Numbered from the stretch's first letter, positions 1 to 6,478 are shown. The stretch: DNA of 17,744 nucleotides from Streptococcus vestibularis ATCC 49124 (GCF_000188295.1 NZ_GL831113.1:83876-101619), one strand, 5' to 3'. Notes: generated by a model not told the origin, from the letters alone. A program made the numbers and translations.

Positions 1-35
1 GTCAACTGTAGTGGGTTACTAAAAAGTCATACTCT

Positions 36-60
36 GGAGAGGACAAGTTTTGTTCTCTCC
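36..60 (+). terminator. hairpin, terminator-like
   Basis: An 11-bp stem (36-46 with 50-54 and 55-60, one G-T wobble) closes on a 3-nt loop. The T-tract after it is poor (TTATAAATAA). It may end a gene lying upstream of the window. Positions 1-70 otherwise show no coding sequence, and the junction with the permease remnant lies at about 70. Confidence 0.45.
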
Positions 61-70
61 TTATAAATAA

Positions 71-529
71 TCGTTTCATTTTGAAAATCAGGAAAGCGTT
101 GTTAACGGATCCAGTCAAGCAAATAATAGCCAAGAAGTCAATGCAATGTTTGGTGGTTTCTTCTTTATCGTTATCTTCCTATCCATTATCTTTATAGTTG
201 GTGCTGTATTAGTCATCTACTATAAACAAATCTCAGAAGGTTATGAAGATCGTGAACGCTTTGTCATCTTGCAAAAGGTTGGTTTGGATCAAAAACAAAT
301 CAAGCAAACTATTAACAAGCAAGTCTTGACTGTCTTTTTCCTTCATGTAATCTTTTCCTTTATCCATCTAGCATTTTCTTATCACATATTAAATTTGATC
401 CTCAAGGTCATTGAGGTTGTGGATACAGCTATGATGTTAACTGTAACTCTTTCCGTTTGTGGTGTCTTTGCCCTTATCTATGTTTTAATCTTTATAATTA
501 CTTCAAGAAGTTATCGTAAGATTGTCTAA
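71..529 (+). pseudogene. C-terminal remnant of an FtsX-type ABC transporter permease
   Basis: The reading frame is open from 71 (stop codon at 68-70) to 529, but the first ATG is at 146 and has no ribosome binding site. The product holds three hydrophobic segments, roughly residues 1-25, 60-85 and 95-120 counted from that ATG. Between the first two lies a cytoplasmic stretch with EDRERFVILQKVGLDQKQIK. This arrangement is typical of the last part of FtsX/BceB-type permeases (antimicrobial-peptide sensing or efflux transporters), which usually run to about 650 residues. Only the last quarter or so is left; the N-terminal part and any partner ATPase are absent, and the preceding 70 bases are non-coding. 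I call it a 5'-truncated relic. A short expressed membrane peptide is possible but unsupported. Confidence 0.75.
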
Positions 530-590
530 ATGTAAAAAAATGTTATGCTAGCAAATGACTAGAATATAGTCAAAAAATAAAGGAGACAAA

Positions 591-893
591 ATGAAAGAAA
601 GTTATTTTGACGGAGGAATCCTAGATTATATTGGATACTTTATCTTAGCAGCCCTAATTAACTTACTTACCTTTGGTATCGCAACATCTTGGGCGGTTTT
701 CATGATACAAAATTGGAAAACCAAACATACGGTAGTGGATGGTCAACGTCTATACTTTGACGGGACTGGAGCACAACTGTTCGGTAACTGGATTAAGTGG
801 TTTCTTCTAACCATCATCACGTTTGGAATCTATGGCTTCTGGTTGAACATAAAAATGGAGCAATGGATTGTTAAACATACTCATCATGTTTAA
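591..893 (+). CDS. small DUF898-like (YjgN-type) membrane protein
   Basis: A 100-residue hydrophobic protein. It contains two similar halves: a membrane segment ending LLTFGIATSWA (about residues 25-36) and another ending TIITFGIYGFWL (about 74-85). Each half is followed by a basic/aromatic stretch (QNWKTKHTVVDGQRLYFDGTG; MEQWIVKHTHHV). The repeated TFGI-x-x-x-W motif and the VDGQRLYFDGTG linker are what I associate with DUF898 family membrane proteins, whose function is unknown. The start is supported by AAAGGAG at 580-586. A short inverted repeat (TGACTA at 556-561, TAGTCA at 567-572) lies just upstream and could be an operator. A terminator follows directly, so the gene is a single unit. 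The family assignment is moderately sure; no function is claimed. Confidence 0.8.
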   Translation: MKESYFDGGILDYIGYFILAALINLLTFGIATSWAVFMIQNWKTKHTVVDGQRLYFDGTGAQLFGNWIKWFLLTIITFGIYGFWLNIKMEQWIVKHTHHV

Positions 894-900
894 GCATTAA

Positions 901-936
901 AACGGTATCTTCTTTCAGAGGAGATATCGTTTTTTC
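901..936 (+). terminator. rho-independent terminator after the DUF898-like gene
   Basis: A 10-bp stem (901-910 with 922-931, one G-T pair) is followed by TTTTTT. It begins eight bases after the stop codon of the preceding gene. Confidence 0.8.
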
Positions 937-1020
937 TTCTTCGGAGAAGGAAACAAAAATTTCTTCTTTTCTCTATCATTTAAATTAATTGATTTCTTCA
1001 GAGAAAGACTGTAAAATTTT

Positions 1021-1029
1021 TGATATAAT
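1021..1029 (+). promoter_or_regulatory. extended -10 promoter for the DUF389 gene
   Basis: TGATATAAT is an exact TG-n-TATAAT extended -10. No convincing -35 hexamer lies at the right distance, as is common for extended -10 promoters. It implies an untranslated leader of about 135 nt before the ATG at 1171. Confidence 0.6.
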
Positions 1030-1170
1030 GTCAAGGATGGTCTGATAGATATTTAAAAGATAATGTTCAAAAGAATTGCAGGTGGAAATTAAAAATATGT
1101 AAGATTGGACAGAAGTCTTTCTACCATCATCCATGCGGAAACAAATTATATGAAATAAAAGGAATAACCA

Positions 1171-2220
1171 ATGACCGGAAACTATTCAACACGTGAATAC
1201 CTAGAGAAATTATATGATGACCTTCATGTTCGATTAAGAGATACAGTGATTTTGATGTGTGCGATTTTTATTGCCTCTATAGGTCTAAATATGAATTCAA
1301 CAGCTGTCATTATTGGAGCTATGCTGATTTCCCCTCTTATGACACCGATTGTTGGACTGGGATTCGGTTTAGCTATTTTTGATACGCGTTTAATCAAACA
1401 ATCTCTAGAGGTTTTATTTATTCAAGTATTGGTCAGTTTGCTTGTATCGACTCTGTATTTCTGGATTTCTCCCTTATCTTATGCAAGTAGCGAGTTGATT
1501 GCACGAACCTCTCCAACCATTTGGGATGTTGTCATTGCTATTGCTGGTGGGATAGCAGGTGTCATTGGTTCAAGGAAAAAAGAAGCAAACAATATCGTGC
1601 CAGGAGTAGCCATCGCAACAGCTCTAATGCCACCTATCTGTACTGCGGGCTATGGTTTAGCTAATGGAAATGTACGATATTTATTTGGGGCTCTCTATCT
1701 TTTCTTGATCAACTGTGTCTTTATCATGATAACCAATATTGTTGGAACAAGAATTTTGATGAGAAAATCTCCTTTAAGTTCATTTAAAGAGCTAAACATT
1801 AAAATGAGAATTGGGTTGATATCCTTGATTGTATTATTGATTGTTCCGGCTAGCTATTCAGCAGTCACTCTGACGATGGATCAAGCACGAAAAGAAGGGA
1901 TCAAACAGTTTGTAGGAAAAGAGTTCGCCAATCACACGGTTATTAATCAAGTCTACAAGTCAAGGAACAATGAATTGGTCTTGACAGTTGTTGGAGATCC
2001 AATTTCAGAAGAAGAATTAGAAACCATTCGCCAAAAACAAGCCTCTTACGGTATTCAATCTGTTCAATTGAAAGTCAATCAAGTCCATAATTCGACAAAA
2101 TTAGATAGTGAGACGACCAAGGAATTTTACGAAAACATTGACAAGTATATCGATCAAAGACTCTCTGAAAAAGATTCACAAAACGATCTCGTAAAAGAAA
2201 ATGAAGCAGACAAGGAGTGA
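1171..2220 (+). CDS. DUF389 family membrane protein
   Basis: A 349-residue protein of the DUF389 (TIGR00341-like) family, of unknown function. The N-terminal two thirds (about residues 25-235) are membrane-embedded. They contain the family's conserved glycine/proline-rich stretches: VIIGAMLISPLMTPI near residues 46-60, and a GGIAGVIGSRKKEANNIVPG then ATALMPP stretch near 126-155. After the last membrane segment (about 212-232) comes a soluble C-terminal domain of about 110 residues with charged helices, ending in a Lys/Glu-rich tail. The start has a modest Shine-Dalgarno, AAAGGA, about eight bases before the ATG. It is transcribed alone from the extended -10 promoter through a long leader. 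The family call is firm; a transport role is only a guess from topology. Confidence 0.88.
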   Translation: MTGNYSTREYLEKLYDDLHVRLRDTVILMCAIFIASIGLNMNSTAVIIGAMLISPLMTPIVGLGFGLAIFDTRLIKQSLEVLFIQVLVSLLVSTLYFWISPLSYASSELIARTSPTIWDVVIAIAGGIAGVIGSRKKEANNIVPGVAIATALMPPICTAGYGLANGNVRYLFGALYLFLINCVFIMITNIVGTRILMRKSPLSSFKELNIKMRIGLISLIVLLIVPASYSAVTLTMDQARKEGIKQFVGKEFANHTVINQVYKSRNNELVLTVVGDPISEEELETIRQKQASYGIQSVQLKVNQVHNSTKLDSETTKEFYENIDKYIDQRLSEKDSQNDLVKENEADKE

Positions 2221-2311
2221 GGACGATGAACTGAATAGGTTTTTATGCCGTATTTTTCTTCTTTCTTACCTATAACAAAATAAAATTGATGAATACGAGA
2301 TTTTTCTTTAG

Positions 2312-2551
2312 ATGAAAGAAAGTACATTAAAGTATTTTACTGCAAATTCAATTTATAAAAAACAACTTAATAAAAAATGGCTTCCTTTTGCGGAATATTG
2401 CGATTCTTGTTATCTCATGCTTGGTTTTAATCCAGACCAGGAGGGGCAAGAAGGGCAGATTATTTGCTACAGTCATGACCCTGATGAAATTATCTATGTG
2501 GCAAAAAGTTTTACGGAGCTGATTGAAGGGATAATGGAAGTGATCGTATAA
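2312..2551 (+). pseudogene. C-terminal remnant of a SUKH (SMI1/KNR4) family protein
   Basis: A 79-codon frame matches the C-terminal half of SUKH-domain proteins. It has WLPFAEYCDSCYLMLGFNPD (about residues 24-43), then GQIICYSHDPDEIIYVAKSF (about 48-67) and a final helix. Full SUKH domains run to about 130-150 residues. A stop codon (TAG, 2309-2311) lies directly upstream in frame and there is no Shine-Dalgarno before the ATG. In another frame just upstream, 2299-2313 reads DFSLD, which could be the missing junction with a frameshift. SUKH proteins often act as immunity proteins to polymorphic toxins, but no toxin is visible here. I judge it a decayed orphan; expression of the short protein cannot be excluded. 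Confidence 0.65.
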
Positions 2552-2674
2552 AAGAAGGTAGTATATTCCCCTATTAAAAAAATATTGATTCAAATTTTAT
2601 GAAATTAATCAGTAGATATCGTTCTGAAAATCCTTGATATTACGCTATTTTTAGTCCAACTGAAACCCATACTT

Positions 2675-2728
2675 TCCAAACCAGGTCTTAAGAAAGCTCG
2701 TAAAGTTAGCCAGTTCTCTAAAAGTTAA
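2675..2728 (+). pseudogene. rpsI: displaced 3' tail of rpsI (ribosomal protein S9), probable att site
   Basis: In frame, 2675-2728 reads SKPGLKKARKVSQFSKS and stop. This matches the highly conserved C-terminus of bacterial ribosomal protein S9 (KPGLKKARKxSQFSKR). Upstream of 2675 the similarity stops abruptly, so the other roughly 110 codons are missing and this cannot be the working gene. A short 3' end of a housekeeping gene sitting next to an integrase gene is what an attachment site of an integrative element looks like. The change of the last residue (S for the usual R) suggests drift of an unused copy. Similarity to S9 is seen; the att role is inferred. Confidence 0.75.
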
Positions 2729-2768
2729 GAACCAGCTACAATCCAGTATTTACAACACTTCATGGTTC

Positions 2769-2788
2769 ACACCATGGGGTGTTTTTTT
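2769..2788 (+). terminator. terminator-like hairpin beyond the rpsI tail
   Basis: The stem ACACC/GGTGT (2769-2773 and 2778-2782) has a 4-nt loop and is followed by seven T. An alternative stem CATGGT/ACCATG (2761-2766 and 2771-2776) overlaps it. It may be the terminator that originally followed rpsI, or that of the element. Confidence 0.5.
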
Positions 2789-2806
2789 GACGTTTTTTAA
2801 CAAAAT

Positions 2807-3177
2807 TCACACCATCATTTTTTTGCTACGAAATGCGATGTCACCTACAGTTTGATTGACGGGATCATTAGTGTTGTTATAAGTCTTTGTAATTTCTTTG
2901 TCGCTATGAGTTAGAGCTTCTGAAATTATTTCTAGCGAAACCTTATCTTGTTTTGCGAGTGTGGCACAGGTATGTCTAAGTTTGTGTGGAGAAGCTGTTT
3001 ACTCAAAGTCTAATAACTACGGTAATATCAATTTTTTTAAATATTTGACCATAGGTTTAGTTTTACTCTTTGAGGTTAATCACTCAAAGTAAACCAATCT
3101 CATCTATTTGTGCCTAAGCTTTGGGGAGGTTTCTTACTCTCGTGTTTAGGAATAGTGAGAATAGGCTGGTATTTCAT
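2807..3177 (-). pseudogene. degraded tyrosine recombinase (integrase)
   Basis: Read on the reverse strand, 2998-2807 is an open stretch of 63 codons. It carries the C-terminal catalytic motifs of a tyrosine recombinase: SPHKLRHTCATLA with the H-x-x-R-H signature (Arg codon at 2977-2975), LTHSD, and KTYNNTNDP with the nucleophile Tyr at 2881-2879. A stop codon interrupts the frame at 3001-2999. Further upstream, 3177-3106 reads MKYQPILTIPKHESKKPPQS and onward, which resembles the linker between the core-binding and catalytic domains. The middle of the catalytic domain between these pieces is short and contains stops, so there is an internal deletion as well as point decay. The N-terminal arm- and core-binding domains are absent. 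Its 3' end faces the rpsI-like tail, the usual place for an integrase gene next to its attachment site. The family is clear; whether the element was an ICE, IME or prophage cannot be told. Confidence 0.8.
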
Positions 3178-3226
3178 CTTTATATATACGAATTATAGAA
3201 TATATTAAAAAAGTTTTAAAGAAATG

Positions 3227-3254
3227 TTGACAGATTTATAAATAGTGTTATAAT
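3227..3254 (+). promoter_or_regulatory. strong sigma-A promoter for the secreted LPNTA protein
   Basis: A perfect -35 TTGACA (3227-3232), a 16-bp spacer and a perfect -10 TATAAT (3249-3254) preceded by TG-n (3246-3248). Both hexamers match consensus, so high expression is expected. Transcription should start near 3261, just where the tandem repeats begin. Confidence 0.9.
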
Positions 3255-3260
3255 CTATAG

Positions 3261-3328
3261 ATATCAGGAGATATCAGGAGATATCAGGAGATATCAGGAG
3301 ATATCAGGAGATATCAGGAGTCCTGATA
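3261..3328 (+). repeat. six perfect 10-bp tandem repeats plus an inverted half-copy in the 5' leader
   Basis: ATATCAGGAG occurs six times without a mismatch (3261-3320). It is followed by TCCTGATA (3321-3328), the reverse complement of the unit core, so the last unit and this tail form a palindrome TATCAGGA-G-TCCTGATA (3312-3328). GATATC recurs every 10 bp, about one helical turn. Each unit carries AGGAG, identical to a Shine-Dalgarno core. The array lies between the predicted transcription start and the true ribosome binding site (GGGGAG, 3348-3353). Confidence 0.95.
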
Positions 3329-3361
3329 AAGAATATAATATCCAATAGGGGAGAAATAATT

Positions 3362-4012
3362 ATGAAAAAAGTATTGCTTACATCAGCAGCAGTTCTTGCA
3401 GTTTTTGCAGCGGGAACTCAAGTTTTTGCACAAGGTGAAAATCCAAAGAACTCAAATCAATTAACTCAAAAATCATATGTTTCTTGGGCTGATGCAGCAG
3501 CAGAGGCTAATGCTCAAGTAGATGCTCATTCAGCAGATATCGCAGCAGAAGCTCAAAATGATCCTACAGTTAAAGCGGCAGCCAATGCATTGGCTCAAGC
3601 ACAAGATACTGTAGGTCACAACCACGAGTCAGATGTGGCAGCTGCTCAATCTAAATATGATGAAGCTCTATCTAATGCAACTAACGCTGTTCGTAATAAG
3701 TACATTCAAAAATTTCAACAAACTTACGTTGATGCAGCTAAAGCTGAAGGACGTTACTATAATGAGAGTGGTGTAGAAGCTAACCGTACTAATGATCAAC
3801 GTATTGAAGATGATTTGATTGCTAATGGTAAAAAAGCTGCAAATGATAAAGCAGAAGCTAAAACTGCTCCATCAAAAGAAGATATGAAAAAAGCTCAAAC
3901 TTCAGCAGAAAAAGTTAAAAAAGCAGAAGCAAAATCTAAAGCAGCTAAAGAAAACAAAGCTGGTTCTAAAGCAGAAGCTAAAACTCTTCCAAACACAGCA
4001 GCTGTTAAATAA
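3362..4012 (+). CDS. secreted Ala/Lys-rich helical protein ending in LPNTA
   Basis: A 216-residue protein of no family I recognise. Residues 1-23 are a clear signal peptide (MKKVLLTSAAVLAVFAAGTQ, cleavage after VFA). Residues about 38-150 are rich in Ala, Asp and Gln and predicted helical. Residues about 150-208 are a Lys/Ala/Glu-rich low-complexity tail. The last eight residues are LPNTAAVK. LPNTA resembles a sortase signal (LPXTG-like), but the hydrophobic segment and charged tail needed for anchoring are absent, so the protein should be secreted unless the anchor was lost by truncation. The DNA AAAGCAGAAGCTAAAACT occurs twice (3848-3865 and 3968-3985) and could mediate deletions in the tail. 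The start follows GGGGAG by eight bases. A class B sortase gene lies downstream, behind a terminator. Expression should be strong and may depend on the upstream repeats. Confidence 0.85.
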   Translation: MKKVLLTSAAVLAVFAAGTQVFAQGENPKNSNQLTQKSYVSWADAAAEANAQVDAHSADIAAEAQNDPTVKAAANALAQAQDTVGHNHESDVAAAQSKYDEALSNATNAVRNKYIQKFQQTYVDAAKAEGRYYNESGVEANRTNDQRIEDDLIANGKKAANDKAEAKTAPSKEDMKKAQTSAEKVKKAEAKSKAAKENKAGSKAEAKTLPNTAAVK

Positions 4013-4033
4013 TTAATCGTTATTGCTGAAAAG

Positions 4034-4069
4034 AATATCACTGGGGCTTAGGCTTCGGTGATATTTTTC
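4034..4069 (+). terminator. rho-independent terminator after the LPNTA protein
   Basis: The stem AATATCAC/GTGATATT (4034-4041 and 4058-4065) extends inward by six more pairs including wobbles, closes on TTAG and is followed by a T-tract. It separates the strongly expressed gene from the sortase, which must rely on read-through or an unseen promoter. Confidence 0.85.
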
Positions 4070-4098
4070 TATAGATAAAGAAAAGGATTTCATATTTC

Positions 4099-4935
4099 AT
4101 GGGTAGTCATAATCGTAAATCTACTGGATCTCTCAAAAAACTGATTGTTGGGATTTCAGCCTTAGTGATTGCTGCTTTGGCGATTTTCCTTGGATTCCAG
4201 TATATGTCGCCAAAGGCGTCATCTTCTAATGGCGTTAAGAGTGCTTTGACTACAAAAAAAGCAAGCACTTATAAGATTTCAGATGAGGAAAAATCTTATT
4301 TAAAGAACAAATTTGATGGTCTTACTGCAACTAACCCTGACGCCATAGCCTATATTTATGCTCCTGGTACACAGTTGGATGAGCCGGTTGTACAAACTAA
4401 AGATAATTCTACATATTTAGATAAAACATTTGAAGGAGGTAATGAACCTCTGTTTGGTACTGTGTTTATGGATATGGACAATAAGAAAGACTTTAGTGAC
4501 CGTTTGACTTGGCTCTTTGGTCATGCTCGAGGAAGTCAGGTAGAAGACCACCGTATGTTTAATGATGTTAACTATTACAGTGATCAGTCGTTCTTTGATA
4601 ACCACAAATATGTTGTTATAGAAACCCCTCAACGTAAGTATTATTATGAAGCTCTGGCTATGGTTATCGTGCCGGAGGATACAGCATTTTATCGTACGTC
4701 CTTTAAAGATGATAAAGACTTTAAGGAACAATTGGATATTATTTATAATACAGCTGATGTTAAAAACAAGGATTTGAAGGTTAGTGCTTCAGATAAATAC
4801 CTCGTTCTGTCCACTTGTCGTGAGGAGGATGCAACGATTCGTGCTAATCTCTACTTGCGTCAAATTCCAGATTCTGAAATGACAGATTTTGTTGCTAAGC
4901 ATGGCAAAGATTTGGAATATAAACCAACACGTTAA
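4099..4935 (+). CDS. class B-type sortase
   Basis: A 278-residue sortase, a membrane-bound cysteine transpeptidase that cleaves a C-terminal sorting motif and attaches proteins to the cell wall or to each other. Residues about 14-36 form an N-terminal membrane anchor; the catalytic domain lies outside. Catalytic residues are visible: His142 in WLFGHAR, Cys240 in LVLSTC and Arg248 in IRANLYLRQ. The stretch MFNDVNYYSDQSFFDNHKYV after the His loop is typical of class B sortases rather than class A. The start follows AAAGGA by about ten bases. A perfect 10-bp terminator follows. The neighbouring secreted protein with LPNTA is a natural candidate partner, but it has no anchor domain. No pilin-like genes are present. 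The family is certain, the class fairly sure and the substrate unknown. Confidence 0.92.
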   Translation: MGSHNRKSTGSLKKLIVGISALVIAALAIFLGFQYMSPKASSSNGVKSALTTKKASTYKISDEEKSYLKNKFDGLTATNPDAIAYIYAPGTQLDEPVVQTKDNSTYLDKTFEGGNEPLFGTVFMDMDNKKDFSDRLTWLFGHARGSQVEDHRMFNDVNYYSDQSFFDNHKYVVIETPQRKYYYEALAMVIVPEDTAFYRTSFKDDKDFKEQLDIIYNTADVKNKDLKVSASDKYLVLSTCREEDATIRANLYLRQIPDSEMTDFVAKHGKDLEYKPTR

Positions 4936-4946
4936 TAATTAAGGGA

Positions 4947-4975
4947 ACTCTACTTCTTATGAAGTAGAGTTTTTA
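4947..4975 (+). terminator. rho-independent terminator after the sortase
   Basis: A perfect 10-bp stem ACTCTACTTC/GAAGTAGAGT (4947-4956 and 4961-4970) with loop TTAT is followed by TTTTT. Confidence 0.92.
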
Positions 4976-5066
4976 TCTTGTCTAAGAAAACTGATCTTTT
5001 CAATCGTCGTGGAATTGAGATGTAACCTTTTATTAATCTTTTTGATCATCTATGGATAACATTTTT

Positions 5067-5075
5067 TGTTACACT
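5067..5075 (+). promoter_or_regulatory. possible extended -10 for the CapA-family gene
   Basis: TGTTACACT fits TG-n-TAnnnT. It sits just upstream of the AAGGAG-preceded start and inside the longest possible frame, which argues that the true start lies downstream of it. No good -35 was found (TTGATC at 5042-5047 is 22 bp away). Confidence 0.4.
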
Positions 5076-5099
5076 AGGAGTATGAAAAAGGAGATTATG

Positions 5100-6317
5100 A
5101 TGAAACAGAGCCAAGCTAAAAAGCAGGACAATGCGATGACTAATAAGATTTTGATGGGGTTGATTACTCTTGTCTTAGGTTTGCTTTTTCTTGAAATTTT
5201 GATTATTCATAGTAAAAATGAGCAGCAAAAGAGTGCTTCGAATCAAGTACAGACAGCACGTATCATGGCTAATGGGGACTTACTTTATCATGACGGTCTC
5301 TATATGAGTGCCTTACAGGCAGATGGTAGCTATGATTTCACGGAGAATTTTACATATGTGAAGCCATGGTTAAAGCAGGCTGATTTGGTCTTGGGTGATT
5401 TTGAGGGAGCTATCAATCCTGATTATCCTTTGTCAGGCTACCCTTTGTTTAATGCTCCTCAATCAGTGACCACAGCTATTAAGAATGCTGGCTATGATGT
5501 TATGGATTTGGCTCATAATCATATCTTGGATTCTGGTTTAGAGGGAGCTTTTACAACGGCTGATGCTTTTAAAGAGGTGGGCATTGACCCTGTTGGTGTT
5601 TATGAAAATCCTGTGCGTGATAAGGCGCCACTCCTCATCAAGAATGTTAATGGGATTAAGGTTGCAATACTTTCCTATGCTTATGGTTACAATGGCCTAG
5701 AGTCGAACTTGACGGATAAAGAGGTTGCAGACCACTTATCGAATTTGGATGAAAAACGTATGAAAGCCGAGATTCAGCGTGCAGAAAAAGAGGCTGATGT
5801 TACGGTTATCATGCCACAGATGGGTGTGGAATATCGTTTGGAGCCGACAGATGAACAGATAACACTTTACCATAAGATGATTGATTGGGGTGCCGATATT
5901 ATCTTTGGAGGTCACCCTCATGTGGTTGAGCCTTCTGAGGTGGTTAAAAAGGATGGACAGCAAAAACTTATTATTTACTCAATGGGGAATTTCATTTCTA
6001 ACCAACGAATAGAGACCATGGATGGTGTGGATAGTGCAGAGTGGACAGAGAGAGGTGTCTTGATGGATGTGACTCTTGAGAAAAAGAATGGTCAAACCAC
6101 GATTAAGACTGCTCAAGCACATCCGACTTGGGTTAACCGTACGCCTAAAGGAATAACTTCGCCAGAGGGATATCCTTTATATACTTATCAAACCTATATT
6201 TTAGAGGATTTCATTAAAGGTGGAAAATACAGAAATAAACTAGATGAAGAAACCAAAGAGCGTATAGATGCTGCCTATAAAGAAATGAATGCTCACGTTA
6301 ATTTAAAATGGCAATAA
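5100..6317 (+). CDS. CapA-family (PGA_cap) membrane-anchored metallophosphatase-like protein
   Basis: A protein of 405 residues from the chosen start, with one membrane segment (about residues 18-37) and an extracellular domain of the CapA/PgsA fold (calcineurin-like phosphoesterase superfamily). Metal-site motifs appear in order: ANGDLLYHD, LGDFEGAIN, DLAHNHILD, and FGGHPHVV followed by YSMGNFISN. Family members are linked to poly-gamma-glutamate or capsule synthesis, but no capB/capC-like genes are nearby, so the substrate is unknown. The frame is open from 5052, with ATGs at 5052, 5082, 5097 and 5100. AAGGAG at 5088-5093 fits 5100 (six-base gap) best, with 5097 possible; a start at 5052 would have no ribosome site and would precede the likely promoter. 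The gene is flanked by terminators and probably monocistronic. Confidence 0.88.
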   Translation: MKQSQAKKQDNAMTNKILMGLITLVLGLLFLEILIIHSKNEQQKSASNQVQTARIMANGDLLYHDGLYMSALQADGSYDFTENFTYVKPWLKQADLVLGDFEGAINPDYPLSGYPLFNAPQSVTTAIKNAGYDVMDLAHNHILDSGLEGAFTTADAFKEVGIDPVGVYENPVRDKAPLLIKNVNGIKVAILSYAYGYNGLESNLTDKEVADHLSNLDEKRMKAEIQRAEKEADVTVIMPQMGVEYRLEPTDEQITLYHKMIDWGADIIFGGHPHVVEPSEVVKKDGQQKLIIYSMGNFISNQRIETMDGVDSAEWTERGVLMDVTLEKKNGQTTIKTAQAHPTWVNRTPKGITSPEGYPLYTYQTYILEDFIKGGKYRNKLDEETKERIDAAYKEMNAHVNLKWQ

Positions 6318-6321
6318 AGCT

Positions 6322-6352
6322 AAGATATCGCCTGGATTTGGCGATATTTTTT
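6322..6352 (+). terminator. rho-independent terminator after the CapA-family gene
   Basis: The stem ATATCGCC/GGCGATAT (6325-6332 and 6340-6347), extended by further A/T pairs, has a 7-nt loop and is followed by a T-run. Confidence 0.88.
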
Positions 6353-6365
6353 GTTTATCGACAAG

Positions 6366-6478
6366 TTACCCACAGACTTATCCACACCTGTGGATAAGTC
6401 TGTTGATAGTGTTGAATGTTGATTTTTCAAGGTTTTATAAGAAAGATATTATTTAGGTTGTGAACAAGTTTATCCACA
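6366..6478. promoter_or_regulatory. cluster of DnaA boxes with a 32-bp palindrome
   Basis: Three perfect DnaA boxes (TTATCCACA) occur: 6378-6386 (+), 6389-6397 (-) and 6470-6478 (+). One-mismatch versions are at 6366-6374 (TTACCCACA, +) and 6459-6467 (TGTGAACAA, -). The first two perfect boxes are head to head inside an inverted repeat with 15-bp arms (6372-6386 and 6389-6403) and a 2-bp spacer. No dnaA or dnaN gene is in the window, so this is not obviously oriC. It could titrate DnaA or regulate the gene that follows. Confidence 0.75.

Larger units (their letters stand above)
2552..3226. other. long region without an intact gene
   Basis: Positions 2552-2674 are AT-rich and I see nothing recognisable in them. 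Then follow, in order, a displaced rpsI 3' tail (about 2675-2728), a terminator-like hairpin (2769-2788) and a broken reverse-strand integrase (2807-3177). Positions 3178-3226 are AT-rich and lead into the promoter of the next gene. The sequence TTCACACCAT occurs twice in direct orientation (2766-2775 and 2806-2815), flanking the hairpin. Confidence 0.7.

Noticed and set aside
3261..3320. CRISPR-like or transposon-like array
   Set aside because: Units of 10 bp are contiguous without spacers, so it is a simple tandem repeat.
5052..5099. Longer N-terminus for the CapA-family protein
   Set aside because: No ribosome site before 5052, and the likely -10 element and AAGGAG lie inside this stretch.
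6372..6403. Transcription terminator at the 32-bp palindrome
   Set aside because: No T-run follows, the 2-bp centre is unsuited to a simple hairpin, and a proper terminator lies at 6322-6352; the paired DnaA boxes explain it better.
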